From NCBI RefSeq assembly GCF_018320785.1, contig NC_054877.1, positions 22,364,329 to 22,428,328 of the forward strand: a stretch of 64,000 nucleotides of DNA, given 5' to 3'. Under the pieces are notes generated by a model. The model searched no databases and was not told where the DNA came from. It saw nothing but the letters and a program-made list of their open reading frames with translations. This document shows, piece by piece, positions 1 through 11,867 of this stretch. Position numbers and translations under genes: made by a program. Source of the stretch: Cheilinus undulatus (taxonomy: Eukaryota; Chordata; Actinopteri; Labriformes; Labridae). The stretch's first letter is position 1. Each line of letters begins with the position of its first letter.

Positions 1-979
1 TTTTTGCCACTGATAAATGTGTGAAAAATACCTTACCTGCTTAAGCTTACACATTTTATTAGAGGCACCTGGCTGCAGACATCAGACATCCATGTACTCA
101 TGCACACTCAGACATCCCAGATTTTTTATTTATTTTGTATTCCATAATGTAAGGTCCCACTTAACACGTCAGAGTCATGATGTACAAGAGATGATCCAGG
201 AGCTGTTCAATTTCTCATTCAAAGGCACAGGCGATCTTATGGGCATTGTGCTCCACCTATGTCAGTTGCCTGCTTGAGGTGTCTTTTCATTGAAGTCTTT
301 GTAAAGTGATTGTTAAAAAAAAAAAAAATTAGGTTTGTTGTATGACAGGCCACTGTAAATTGAATCCCAAGGCCAAATTTCAGTCATGAAAAACATCTCT
401 AAGTTTATAAAAGAAGGCTTCAAAATCATTAAAAATGAGTTCATAAAATTTGCTCTAGGATGGTATGGGCGTGTCGGTTGAATGAGCTGAAGCCACACCC
501 ACTCACAAGAAATATAATCTTCTCCAATTTTAAAAATGGCTTCTTATTAGGGCATGGCTGTCTGGCTCTGTGCCAGAGCAGAGACAGAAGTTGGGGATTA
601 AATTTACTGTTTTCTGGCACAAATCTCTCTGTTAATGATTTTTTAATGACTCGTAGACCACCGTGGCTAAAAAATTTGGGAAATTTACCTCACAATGAAA
701 AAAACAGAGCATGTAACAAGCTGTTAAGTTTCAATGAAAGCAGTGACATCAGTGAACAACAGACTGTACTGAGATGAACTGTCTTGTGATTTTATATCGT
801 AGTGTTACCCACAATTTCCACATACAGCAGCTGTGCCGCGATCCTCTGTCAACTCAAACTGCAGAGCAAATTGCTCTCTCTCTTGTTAATCAGAGATGTT
901 AAACACTTTACTAGAAAAGTAACTAAAAAACTGTAATGACCAGGTGAGCACTTTATCATATTCCAACAGACACTCTTAC
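1..979. other. Intronic or downstream sequence of the meprin gene, no exon recognised
   Basis: The meprin gene reads leftwards out of the window, so this stretch is probably intron. The next expected meprin exon, which would carry the start of the astacin catalytic domain, was not recognised here on the minus strand. A run of 13 A lies near 316-328. An open frame at 460-777 on the plus strand has no recognisable family and looks like chance or old repeat sequence. Confidence 0.5.
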
Positions 980-1357
980 CTAAGTCATCTTCCATGTAGT
1001 AAGGTATGGTCTTTGGCCACCTGTACTCATCCCCGATGATTGAGTTGCGGGTTTGCCTCTGTGAGAGGAAGCAGAGGTAATCAACACAGAGGTTTAGCTT
1101 TATTCCACAAGCTTCACCTGTACCTGTGAAAATTAGCTTAATCATAGTAAGATCAACATACCTCATCAAGCACAATATCTCCCTCTACAAGATTGAGCCC
1201 TGCCTCTGTGAAGCACAAAGAAAATGGGTTTTTCAGTTGTTACTTAACAGTTTAATTTGGTCAATGAGGAGGGGAAGTTTCTTGTGCTCCCCCTTCTCTT
1301 GAATACCTTCATTGATGTCAAAAATGTCAAGGTCCCGTCCTCCGTCCACGTCATAGT
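980..1357 (-). CDS. mep1b: Meprin beta-like astacin metalloprotease, three 5' exons (partial)
   Basis: Meprins are membrane-bound or secreted zinc metalloproteases of the astacin family that cut peptides, cytokines and matrix proteins at epithelial surfaces. Three minus-strand exons join in frame: 1357-1307, 1205-1162 and 1058-980, each with AG/GT borders. They encode VDGGRDLDIFDINE, then EAGLNLVEGDIVLDE, then RNSIIGDEYRWPKTIPYYM. This is the propeptide and the start of the astacin domain, and it follows human meprin beta (DGG-DIFDINE, RNSIIG-YRWP-TIPY) much better than meprin alpha. The introns between them are only about 100 bases. The zinc site HExxHxxGxxH, the MAM, TRAF-like and EGF domains and the membrane anchor lie off the left edge. 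The signal-peptide exon should be above 1357 but was not found with confidence. The family call is firm; the beta assignment is likely. Confidence 0.85.
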
Positions 1358-2200
1358 CTGTAAGGAAAAGAGACTTAAATTAGCAATAGAAAGGAAGTGT
1401 AGTCAGCTTAAAAAAATTAATGAATAAAAATACAAACCTTGTAATTTTTGAGTGGGCTGAACAAAGAGAAATAAAATGAAAGTATTATGGAATTGCAAGG
1501 GTATCAAAAATGACCAAAATCCTGATTAAAAATGACATAAATTTGTTAGAATAATCCAGTTTCTCACCAAACACAGGGTAAAACCACATAAAAGGGTAAT
1601 AATGTGAAGAACAAGTACAGCCAAAGGAATTCCTCCTGCCATGTCCCAAAATGTCCCTCAACACATGCAGATGAAAGCTACAGAGACACTCAGAAAGTAG
1701 AAATAAGAGAGGGGCTAACAGAGAATAAATAAGATACACGTGATCCCAGGTTGTCAATTGATAGAGCTGTAAAGGGTCAAAGTTACACAACAACTTGAGT
1801 CCTCGGTATCTGCCAACAGATGTTTACACATTTGCAGATATGCTGCAGTGACACAGCAGGTGGGAGCAGTAAACCTGAATGCATAAAACACAAACACTAT
1901 CACATGCAGAGGCAGCAGTATTTGTTTGGTCAATTACAGACATATCTATTGAGATCTAAAATGATAACACCCTAGGTTTGTTTTTCAACCTTCTCTTACA
2001 GTTTACACTCATTTTTTGCACAAAAGAAACAAAATGTGTCCCACTGATATGCTTGGTCAGATGCATGTTCTTAAGAAACATGCAGGCAGTTTACAGCTCA
2101 TTACAAGATCACTTTATTCTTACCAGAGGTAAACATTACCATGGGTGTCAAAGGTGGAGGATAATAGGGCTGAACAATACTAGAAAGAATTACATTACAC
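1358..2200. other. Upstream of the meprin exons, no feature resolved
   Basis: The first exon (5' UTR and signal peptide) of the meprin gene should lie here or further right. A minus-strand ATG near 1888 opens a short frame, but it has no convincing signal peptide and no clear donor. Nothing else is recognised. Confidence 0.4.
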
Positions 2201-2214
2201 TTTATTTTCTTTCT

Positions 2215-2625
2215 GTAATGTACAAACCTCCGTTCCAAAATAGTTGGGACATTGTACAAAATGTGAATAAAAACCGTATCCAGTAATTTGCTAATCCTTT
2301 TCAACTTATATTTAACTGGAAACAGCACAAATAAAATATATTAAATGTGACATGACATGTTTCAAAAAAAACTGGGACAGCAGCCCATTTTGAATTACCT
2401 TTTCTTCTAGCTTAGCTATTGTATTCAAAGTGGAATTCATATCCTTTGTTCCTCAACAGTGCAGGGTTTCCATTGTTGTATTTTGTGCTCTATAATGTGC
2501 CATACATTTTCAGAGGTAAACAGGTCCGGACTGCTTCTAGACCAGTCTAGTGCCCTTGATCTTTCAGAATATGCTTTGGCATTTTCCTGCTGAATAAGGA
2601 GGGGGGTCTGGCTGCAGACTGTTTT
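2215..2625. mobile_element. DNA transposon fragment with 'ttccaaaatagttgggacat' end
   Basis: The stretch starts with an A/T-rich end containing ttccaaaatagttgggacat and repeats a related phrase (aaaactgggacag) near 2367. This end is a widespread fish repeat, probably Tc1/mariner-like. Related sequence recurs at about 14785-15000 and 48450-48845. No intact transposase frame is present, so this is a relic. The right border is uncertain because A/T-rich sequence follows from 2625. Confidence 0.5.
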
Positions 2626-3160
2626 AATTAATTAATTTATTTGATTTATATATTTCATTCAATAAAACAAAAAACAATTCATATCCAACATAAAAATCTT
2701 CTACTTTGAATGAAAAGCAGCAGAATGAAGAATAGTCCTATAATATCTGCCCCGTTTTCACAAAACATTGATCAACAAATCATAACATGCATAGTAAGAA
2801 ATCAAAATAAAACAGACAAGCTGCAGGCCAAAACAGCGGCTTATATCCTGGCACTAGTTAATAAGTAAGAATACCAATCAGAAAATCAATATTATGGCAC
2901 CATGGCCCCGAACACAACTTAACTTTTTTCTTCATACTTTCTAATCATACTAGCTTTAATGTTTCTTTTAAACAGAATTATTGACTTAGACTCTTTAGTT
3001 TCTCTGTTGAGATTATTCCATAAACTGATTCCTTCACAGAAACACAACGTTCCATCAGTTTGGAACGATCTGTGAAATTGGCCGCGAGGAATGTAGGGTC
3101 TGTAGCCAGACCCGTCTCGATCTCAGATGTCCCCTCTTTAACCACTATGTAATTTGCTAG
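2626..3160. other. A/T-rich intergenic DNA, probably an old repeat
   Basis: There is no open frame or TIR that I can support. The 2940-3150 part reads like a decayed interspersed repeat, but I could not name the family. Confidence 0.3.
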
Positions 3161-3165
3161 TACAA

Positions 3166-3290
3166 GTAGGGCTGGGTATTGCCACTGACTGCCTGAATCG
3201 ATTCAATTCTGATTCTTAAGGCCCAGATTCGATTCAATTCTCGATTCGATTCAATATCAATTCATGTAGGGATATTTCAGTAAAAAAATC
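3166..3290. mobile_element. hAT-like element, left end only
   Basis: The sequence begins agggctgggtattg and continues with repeated GATTCAATTC/TCGATTC words. The complete element at 49128-49666 begins the same way (tagggctgggtat) and has the same internal words. No matching right end was found here, so this copy is truncated. Confidence 0.5.
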
Positions 3291-3614
3291 TGTCTGTGAA
3301 GTGTATAATATAGACAGACACCTATGCAAGTAACAGACTGAACCCACTTATAAAAAAAAACATGCATCATGTTATCTATCATATTATGTACATTGTATGT
3401 TTTTGTGAATGTTATATTATGCTAACTTTATAGAAAATCTACTTGAGATGCAAGTTTATTACTGATATCTTTCTAAATGACAGAGCGTTCTTTTCCCTAC
3501 TGTAAACCACGTGGCTGTGCGTAATTTGCATGGCTGTAAAACTGAAGAACAGGGGGTCTTAAATTAAAGCACACTGTATGTTGCGATGGGGGTTTCACAA
3601 AACACTCATGTTTT

Positions 3615-4135
3615 GCTCTAACCTGGCACGCCAGATGGTTGTGTTTCACACAGCCATCTGAAAAACCACTCAAGACAGTTTTTGGGAAAGGGCAGAGCCT
3701 TTGAAAAACAACTCGGAGTGTGATTGGATGAACACTCTGTCTGTCACATCTTTACAGTCCAATCAGAACAACAAACACGTGACGTAACCGCTACCAAAGG
3801 AGTAAACTCCATAGAGAGCTGCATAACGCGAACCATGGTGACTGTTGACATGTCAGTACATTATTTTTGTCGTTTTTGAAAAGAAAACAACTCAGTGCTG
3901 TTCTTTGTTCTTCTTTTACAGAGAAATGTCGTCAAGTTCTGATAAAACCGGCGCTTTAGCAGCAGCCTCTCGTTGCTGCTTGCCTACGTCACAACTTCGC
4001 CGCGCCCAAAAATATTTCCCTTTGACACTGATTGGTCCTGTCACCGTACGGTTCAGACGGGAGCTTTACAAGACAGATTTGCCAGTGAGAAACACGGAAA
4101 CAGGCGTGTCAATCTGCTTTGCAAGGTTAAGGTTT
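3615..4135. repeat. Hairpin-ended interspersed repeat, copy 1
   Basis: About 520 bases match 16834-17372 in the same orientation through several long blocks, for example ccatagagagctgcataacg near 3810 and 17000. The left end holds a short palindrome (CCAGATGG...CCATCTG, 3630-3662) and the right end finishes gcaaggttaaggttt. No transposase is encoded. An open frame at 3845-4213 crosses the repeat and is probably spurious. Confidence 0.65.
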
Positions 4136-4615
4136 GCTCCTCTTGAACGTAGCATCCCAGACGATCACTGTTGTGTGTGTGAGTCTGCCCGGTCTGTAGC
4201 AGCAGCAGCTTAAGTTCTCTACACTGAGTCACCTGCAGAGCTGGGCTGCTCACACAGCACCAACAGAGGTTTACGTTTGAGGGAGAGATATCTAGCTTGT
4301 ATTGTTAACATGCCCAGATATCCAAAATTAGATGACTGGGCATAAGATTTAAACCTTGAATCAGTCTAAATGCTTTTATTCTACAATAGCTATATAATTA
4401 ACATTACCACATAGGCAGATACAGCTGCGCTACAAGGTGAGCTTTGGCAAATATAGCTGAAGCTAACGCATCTTTGTTAGCTTTTTAGCCAACGTTAGCT
4501 ATGTATCTAAAACTAAAGCTAGCACAGCTATAAAGCAAGGCTGTCAAAATTGACACGTTATTGCAGATTAATCCATCACCATGATTAATCTGATTAAAAA
4601 TTTTAAAGCAGTTAA

Positions 4616-6312
4616 AGGGATACTTCAACATTTTGGCAAATTCACCCATTGCCATAATTCCTATAGTCTTAGTAATAGGTCCGTTTCCTTTAGTTGTCGG
4701 TGCAAGCTGTTTCTAGATCTGGGGGGACCGATATACCAGCTGCACCGCAAACGTTATGTTAGCAGATGGAATTTTTGCTTTCCCTCATCAAACTCATCAA
4801 ATACACAATCCAACAACTCCAAAACGCTCTCGTGGACAAGTTGTGACCTGTACATTCGCCATGCTATGAAATAATCAAGGAACATTACGAGACGGAGATG
4901 TTTTAAAGTTAAATTCAAAGCCAGTACTACACTCCAGAAATGGCTGCTGCACTGTGTCACTCCGCCCAGTGGTTTACTCAAGAAATAGTTCCACGTATTT
5001 GCTTCATGTGTCATAATGTTACATAATTATACGTTTTTATTTCATAGTGTGGTGAATGTGCAGGTCACAACTTGTCCACGAGAGCGTTTTGGAGTTATTG
5101 GGTTGTGTATTTGATGAGTTTGATGAGGGAAAGCAAAAATTCCATCTGCTAACATAGTATTTGTGATACAGCTGGTTTAACGGTCCCCCCAGATCTAGAA
5201 ACAGCTTGCACCGACAACTAAGGGCGCACTCACGCTAGGCTATCCGTACTGTTCCGTATTCTAACCGTGCCGAAGCCCATTTGACCCCCTCACGCATCCA
5301 GGCCTGGGCACGGATATGTCACTCGCATGCAAGCATGGACCGTTGATGACTCAATATGCATAAGTGTTGTTTTTTAGGCTGTAAAATAGTTACAGATTTA
5401 TACGATATCTGATCTGACATCTGAATTATTTACTGACCTGGAAGCTACATTAACTACACAGAGACAGTGAGGAGAGAGAGAGAAAAAGCGGTTCATAGCG
5501 GAGAGTTTACCTTTATGCGCCAGGAACTGTACATTTTCTCAGCGTAATCCTGGCTGCCTGATGCACCAAACAAGCTCTCATGTGTCCAGAGCAGGATTAA
5601 ATTTTCAGCTAAAAGTTGTTTTTACCGTGACAAGAGCAATTTTAACCATCTGGTGAGAGCTGAAGGCGAAAACGCTTCAGGATTAATGAACGATGGCTTA
5701 GAGGTAAGTTATTTCAGTGGATGATAGTTTGGCATTATAATTTTTTAATAAGAGAGGTTACATCAGCCATGTGAGTAACCCCGGCACACACTTGTCCGCG
5801 TATTTGGCACTGCTTTACGCACGGAAGATGAAAGGTGTTATGCTGTGAGCTGCTGTTTGTGACTAAAACAAGGGAAGAAGCTTTATTTTACAAACCAAAA
5901 ATCCTCTCACAGTTGTTAAAGCCTAACTTTGCCAGAAACTGGTCAGAAATGTGGACTGGACTGGGTCTTTGCTGTCTCTATCATGCAGCTGCTGCCTGGT
6001 GGGCTCTCTGAGGCAGGTCCTCTTGTTGTTACTTCATGTTATGTCACATTCCCGCGCTTGTGCTCCTTCATTTGCATCCGTACCGTGCTTAGGCCCACCT
6101 TGTCCATCCGTGCCGGGGCCGCGAAGTGTGCCGCACCGCAGCACGGAACGATTCCACTCACACTGGCCAAACGTACCAGACTTTAGGCTAAAACAGGCCT
6201 AGGCACGGTACGGATGGCCTAGTGTGAGCGCATCCTCAAAGAAGCAAACCTATTACTAAGACTATAGGAATTATGGCAATGGGCGAATTTGCCAAAATAT
6301 TGAAGTATCCCT
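4616..6312. mobile_element. TTAA-flanked foldback DNA element (piggyBac-like ends)
   Basis: TTAA flanks both ends (4612-4615 and 6313-6316), as in piggyBac-type insertion. The termini are inverted repeats starting AGGGATACTTCAA. The inverted arms are very long: about 4616-4868 pairs with 5040-5220 plus 6236-6312, making most of the element a palindrome around a short spacer (4869-5039). The right arm is broken by the Harbinger-like insertion at 5222-6235. No transposase frame is seen, so it is non-autonomous. Confidence 0.75.
5222..6235. mobile_element. Harbinger-like non-autonomous DNA transposon
   Basis: The ends are inverted: left GGGCGCACTCACGCTAGGC, right (inverted) GGATGCGCTCACACTAGGCC. 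The flanks TAA (5219-5221) and TCA (6236-6238) fit a 3-base TNA target duplication with one change. The host sequence before insertion can be read from the other arm of the enclosing palindrome (caactaaaggaa) and supports TAA as the target. The interior is G/C-rich near the right end and has no recognised protein. Its ends resemble those of 30196-30989. Confidence 0.65.
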
Positions 6313-7009
6313 TTAACCCATCTACAGCGCAGAATGACTCAAAATCCCTGAAACATCTCTGGCAACGCATTTCAGGCAGTTTGTCCAAGTAAGGTCAGTG
6401 TCGAGCATGTGCAAATGGGCCGTTGATCTGGTAGTAACCAACCAACTCAATATGGAAGACGCTTAACAGCACATTGGCCCTCTCAATGGGACATTGGAGT
6501 ACAAAAAAAAAACAACACGGAACAGTCGACTGACATAAAGTAGCCTACTATGCACATTCTGCAGGAAGGTGTTTTCTTTTCACCAGAACACTTACAGCTT
6601 AAAATACCACATTAACGTGAAGCATACGTTCGTCTGGGATTCTGCTAGCACTTTGGCTAATGCTTCGCCAAACTTGCGGAACATCGGGGTTTCAGTAGGT
6701 CTCTCGGACAAACTGACTGACACAATTTCCAAGTGGATTGCAACGAACTGCAGACCCATTAATAACATGTCTGGCCCGGCTACATTTCTTGTTTTAAAAA
6801 TTTGGCCCAGTCGACTATGTAATTGAATAGACATGGCATAAATATTCCCTTCTTTCTTGAGTCTGTTTGCATATGCAAAATGAAATGCGATTAATATAGA
6901 TTAAAAATGAATGATATTTAATCATGATTAATTGAAATCAATCCACAGCAACCCTGTGATTAATCTGATTAAAAATTTTAATCGTTTGACAGCACTACCA
7001 TAATTGATC

Positions 7010-7889
7010 TGACCGGCTTCTCTCTGGTCCGAGCGGACTGGGGAGACAGAGCGGTCAGAAGAGGGAGGTGGTCTTGCCGTCTTTGTTAACAGTGGTGTAA
7101 CTCCGGACATATTAATGTGAAGGACTGTATCTGCACTGGAGCGTGGACGTGGAGCTTCTGGCGGTGGGATTATGACCCTATTATCTACCCCGCTGTCGTC
7201 GTCTACATCCCACCTTCAGCAGCTGCAGCCAGCGCGAGTGATGTCATCCATGCAGCGATTGCTGGGCTGCAAACTCAACATCCCAGCGCCCTCATCCTGA
7301 TCAGCAGGGACTTACATCATGTCTCTCTCTCTCTCTCCTGTCCTGACAAACTTACACAATATGTGGACTGTGCAACAAGAGAGAACAGGACCCTGGACCT
7401 CCTGTATGCCAACATGAAGGGAGCACACAGGTCCTCTCTTCTCCCTCCTCTGAGGAAACAGACCACAACCTGGTTCATCCTGAGACCACCTTAAGGCCAG
7501 TGGTGAAACAGCAGAGGGCCAGCACAAGGTCTGTGAAGGTTTGGTCAGCCCTGCAGAAGTGCTTCAATGTCACCAGCTGGGAGCTTTTTCAGGAGGACTT
7601 CGATGAGGACATTGAAGGTCTCTCTTGTTGCATTACTGACTACATCCACTTCTGTGAGGACAACATTGTCCCAACTAAAAAGGTTCACTACTTCTCCAAC
7701 AACAAACCCTGGAGTACTAAGGACATTAAATGCCTTCTTAACCGGAAGAAGAGGGCCTTCATGGCTAAGGACCATGAGGAGCTCAGGGCTGTACAGAAGG
7801 AGCTGAAGAGGAAACAGAGAGAGGCCAAGAACACCCACAGGGAGAAGACTGAGGCCAAGATGGGGCAGAGCAGCACTAAGGAGGTGTGA
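7010..7889 (+). pseudogene. LINE endonuclease and linker remnant
   Basis: The frame at 7117-7494 contains YPAVVVYIPPSAAA and, further on, REN-RTLDLLYANMKGAHRSS. These are typical of the apurinic-type endonuclease of fish LINEs, which nicks target DNA. The usual GDFNH motif reads SRDLHH here, so a catalytic region is altered. A second frame at 7500-7889 continues with the basic linker (CEDNIVPTKKVHYFSNNKPW, then Lys/Arg-rich helices) that precedes the reverse transcriptase. The two frames differ, so at least one frameshift separates them. Confidence 0.75.
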
Positions 7890-9596
7890 ATGGGATGAAG
7901 CAGATGACAGGCTGCAGCAGGCCTGCACCCAGAGTTAAAGGAGGCCCAGACTTTGCTGCTGAGCTGAACCTATTTTTCAATAGGTTTGACACAACCCCCA
8001 CTCCTGTGAGCTCAGACAGCGGGTCGGTGTCTCCACCCACCACCTCAGCCCCCATTCACACCTCTGCAGAAGTTTCTGCTCCCCTCCCCACCACAGACTT
8101 GTCTTCATCTCCTGCTCTCAGTTCAGCCCCCCCTCACCCCGCAGCCCTCACCTACATGACAATGGACAGCTTCCTGCAGCCCCTCCCCCCACCCTGTCTC
8201 ACTCTGACCTCCAGCCAGGTACAGAAGGAGCTCTCCAAACTCTGTACCAACAAAGCCAGTGGGCCAGACAACATCAGCCCCAGGGTCCTCAGGGTGTGTG
8301 CTGGGCAGCTTGCTGGAGTCTTTCAGCACCTTTCCAACCTCTCCCTGAGGTTGATGAAGGTGCCTGACCTGTGGAAGACCTCCTGCATTGTCCCAGTACC
8401 AAAGAGAGGACGTCCCAGCTCTCTCAATGACTACAGGCCTGTGGCTCTCACGTCACGTGTCATGAAGACCTTTGAGAGGCTGGTTCTTCAGCACCTGAGG
8501 ACCCTGCTCACTGCTTTCCAGGATCCTCTGCAGTTTGCATATCAGCAGCACATCTGTGTGGAGGATGCCATCATCTTCCTCACCCACAAGGCCCTGTCAC
8601 ACCTGGAGAGGCAGGGGAGCACTGTGAGAGTCATGTTCTTTGACTTCTCCAGTGCTTTCAACACCATCCAGCCCTGTCTCCTGAGGGACAAGCTGCTGGA
8701 TATGCAGCTACACCCCAACATCACTGCCTGGATCCTGGACTACCTCACAGTTAGTCAGAGTGGACAGCTGTGTCTCTGAGGTGGTGAGGAGCAACACCGG
8801 AGCACCCCAGGGAACTCTGCTGGCACCATTCCTCTTCACCCTCTTTACACTGGACTTCCAGTTCAACTCTTGATCATGCCACCTCCAGAAGTTTTCCGAT
8901 GACTCCTCCATAGTTGGATGTATCAGCGACGATGACGAGGAGGAGTACAGAGGACTGATAGAGAACTTCGTCACGTGGTGTGACAGTAACCATCTGAAGC
9001 TTAGTATCAGCAAAACCAAGGAGGTGGTAGTGGACTACAGGAGGAACAGGAGCCCCCCTGTCCCTGTCATCATCTCGGGGGAGGGAGTGGAGTTGTACAA
9101 GTACCTTTGGGTCTACATAAACAATAAACTGGACTGGACTCACAACACTGACGTCCTCTACAGGAAAGGACAGAGCAGGATGTTCTTCCTGAGGAGACTC
9201 AGGTCGTTCAGTGTTTGCAGCAGGCTCCTGAAGATCTTCTACCAGTCTGTGGTGGCCAGTGCACTCTTCTTTGCTGTGGTGTGCTGGTGGGGTGGCAGCA
9301 AGACTGGTGAGATCAACAGGCTCAACAAACTGGTGAGAAAGTCTCGCTCTGTGGTGAGCCTAGAAGTGGACTGTCTGGAGACAGTGGCTGAGAGGAGGGT
9401 GAAGGACAAAATCACCTCCATCTTGAATAACCCCTCTCACCCTCTCCACAACGAGCTGTGGCAGATGGGCAGCTCATTCAGCCATCGCCTCATCCCACCC
9501 AGGTGTAAAACTGAGCGCTTCAGATGCTCCTTTGTTCCCACTGCCATCAGACTGTTCAACAGCAGTGGGAGTCACAGTCTGTCATATCTGTCATAA
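7890..9596 (+). pseudogene. LINE reverse transcriptase remnant
   Basis: The first frame (to the stop at 8779) carries NKASGPDNISPRVLR, then PVPKRGRPSSLNDYRPVALT and the catalytic-block motif MFFDFSSAFNTIQP. The second block, F-S-D-D (8892-8903), is in another frame, which continues at 9024 with VVDYRR, the thumb region and the conserved tail (DCLETVAERRVKDKI). A shift between 8779 and 8892 therefore splits the polymerase core. In a working element this enzyme copies the RNA into the nicked target site. Confidence 0.8.
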
Positions 9597-10320
9597 CTTA
9601 AACTATCAGTCTCAGCTGGATGTACTATGCTGTAATATTACAATTACTGTCATTTCAATCAGGAGAGACAAAAGAAGCGTGATCATTCGTTTGTTTTACA
9701 AATAAAATTTTTTTATAATATTTTATGATGAATCAAATGTCTTTGGCGTAACACTCCATTGTGAACCCTGTCAGTTCAGAAAAAGGGGTACCGGCCGTCA
9801 GCTCAGACAGGAAACCCCCGGAGTCTTGACACTGGTGGTGGGAGAGGGATCCGAAACTTCTGAGCTGAACTGACTTGAAGTTGAGAGTATTCTGAATACA
9901 TTATACTGTACTATTTTATAATATATTATTTATTTGCACCTTAACTTTATATTGATATTCACTTACAATACCAACTGCACTGTTATCTGTTTATCTTGTA
10001 TTACTTATAATCTTGTCCAATACTGCACATGTAACAGACCATTCTACTTGACCTCTTTGCACTACCTCATGTTCATGGCATAACACTTCTCTGTAAATAA
10101 CTTGCTGCCAACAAGTGTACCATTTCACCTTCACTTACACAAACACGTCACTTTGTTTACTATCCCTGAAAAGGAATGTGAATTGTATATACATACTGTC
10201 CCTTAATTAATTAAATTTTTATTTAAGTCTTATTTAGTTATTTCTTCAATTCTATTGTATTTTTTACTACCGGCTGTGTTGCTACAATGCCAGCATTTCC
10301 CCTCTGGGGGATCAATAAAG
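9597..10320 (+). other. LINE 3' untranslated region
   Basis: This A/T-rich tail lies between the reverse transcriptase stop and the (TCTTA) repeat. It ends with cccctctgggggatcaataa, a typical 3' end of fish jockey-group LINEs. Confidence 0.7.
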
Positions 10321-10390
10321 TCTTATCTTATCTTATCTTATCTTATCTTATCTTATCTTATCTTATCTTATCTTATCTTATCTTATCTTA
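10321..10390. repeat. (TCTTA)14 tail microsatellite
   Basis: Fourteen uninterrupted copies of the pentamer TCTTA directly follow aataaag at the LINE 3' end. They are best read as the element's tail repeat. Confidence 0.95.
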
Positions 10391-11830
10391 TTAAACATTT
10401 TGTAATCAGGTTTTGCTGGTAAGTTTTTTGTCTTTTAACTCTTGGTATCTTAACCCTTATTGTAACCCTTACCCAAAACCTAACCAGAAGCTTTATGCAA
10501 TTTTATTTTGAAAGTTTTAGTGTGTATTCCCAGCCTGTCAGAGGCAGTGTCTCACAGTTGTGGTCTGCAAAAGGGGGCGTTTGATACTGTCTTGGAAATA
10601 ACAGGAAGATCCCTAAAAAATGTCGTCTTGATTGCTCCAAAACCCAAATGTACCTTTCAGTATTAATGATGCTTTCACAGATGGGCAAGTTACCAACACA
10701 TACTAATACACTACTAATACACCACCACATCATGATAGTGCTGAATTTTAAACCTTGCAGAGACCTTGGGACTCAACGCCCATTATTATCAAAAACAATA
10801 TCAGACCACAGTGCACTTTTTCCACTTTAGGTCAGCCCATCTTAGATGAGTTTGGGCCAAGAAAAATCAGCAGTGCTTCTGGATATTGTTGATATTTGGC
10901 TTGTGGAGTCTTAACTTGCATTTGTAAAGGCAGCAGTGGATTGTGTAAACTGATGGTAGCTTTGGGAGGTGTTCCTGAGCCCACACTGTTACATTTAAAT
11001 CACAATTGCAGACTCATTTACTTTCCATGCCTGTAGATGGTGCACTTCTTCATAAATACACCCACAAGTCTGATGCAATCCTTTTTTGCTATATTTCCTC
11101 CAGCCACACTGTGTCTAACTGTCTGGACAACTGGTCACTGATAAATTTGCACTCCTATAGTGATAGAGGAAACCTCTTTTCCTTAGTATTGTGGTTTCTT
11201 AAATATAAAAATGGCTAAATTGAAACAAGGTTACTCACTTTAGCCTAGAAGATGCACTTATAAAAAGATTCATTCACCAGAATTGAGATAATCCAAACCA
11301 ATGACACTAGGCTGGTTGTCCATCTTGTGAGATCCCAGCTGGCATAGTCCTGTCTCATGCTGAACAGCTTTGAATGCTTATTTCCATTGCTCCCTTGTTG
11401 CTAGTTTAACTAGGACAAAGAAAACTAAAACAATTAAGCAGCTGACACATCATGTAAACTCGAAGGAGTGTACAAGTGTCATTTTTTATAGGTCTGTGGT
11501 GATTACTTATTGATGTTTTCTGGCATCTGCTTTATATTACTTAAAAGATGGACTCATGCAATAGAGAGAAGTAATGGAGCTGAACTGATGCACTGAAGGC
11601 TCTGACCATATTTACCCTCTCACTGACCACAGGAGGACTTTAAACAAGGATGCCAAGGTGCTCCAAAAGTTGGAAGGAACAGGAGAAAAAATATGAATAG
11701 AGTAATTTCTAACACACATACTAGTACTGCTCTGAAAGTGGCTCATAACCTTACTGTCAGAGTATTGACTGATGAATGAATCAGCCTTTGGCCAGAATAT
11801 TAAGTGCTTGAGGGCATTACAGTTGAACAA
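10391..11830. other. Intergenic DNA, nothing recognised
   Basis: No coding exon, TIR pair or RNA gene could be supported. The short frames here are scattered and unlike any known family. Confidence 0.5.
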
Positions 11831-11867
11831 ATTTATTCGGTCAAACAAATTTATTCATTTTCTACAT

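Larger units (their letters stand above)
4539..6997. mobile_element. Outer DNA element split by nested insertions
   Basis: The left end reads ggctgtcaaaattgacacg and the right end is the inverse of gtgctgtcaaacgattaaaa. The phrase attaatctgattaaaaattt occurs on both sides (about 4584-4603 and 6959-6977). A TTAA-flanked element (4616-6312) interrupts it. It is probably a non-autonomous element of a common fish family with CTGTCAAA ends. The target duplication was not resolved, so the borders are approximate. Confidence 0.5.
7003..10390 (+). mobile_element. 5'-truncated jockey-group LINE retrotransposon (Rex1/CR1/L2-like)
   Basis: The element starts inside its endonuclease domain, right against the outer DNA element. 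It runs through endonuclease, linker and reverse transcriptase, then a 3' UTR ending ggggatcaataaag and a (TCTTA)n tail. The coding part is spread over at least three frame changes, so this copy is dead. Clade assignment within the jockey group was not resolved by eye. Confidence 0.85.

Noticed and set aside
780-860. Possible extra meprin exon reading FELTEDRGTAAVCGNC
   Set aside because: It does not match the expected start of the astacin catalytic domain, and splice sites are only weakly present.
3845-4213. 122-codon open frame on the plus strand
   Set aside because: It lies across the hairpin-ended repeat, whose second copy does not keep the frame, and it has no recognisable domain.
5929-6202. 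Two overlapping plus-strand frames of about 85 codons
   Set aside because: They sit in the G/C-rich end of the Harbinger-like element; no known family, and overlapping frames point to base composition.
7117-9596. Functional retrotransposon
   Set aside because: Endonuclease, linker and the two halves of the reverse transcriptase are in different frames, so the copy cannot encode a working protein.
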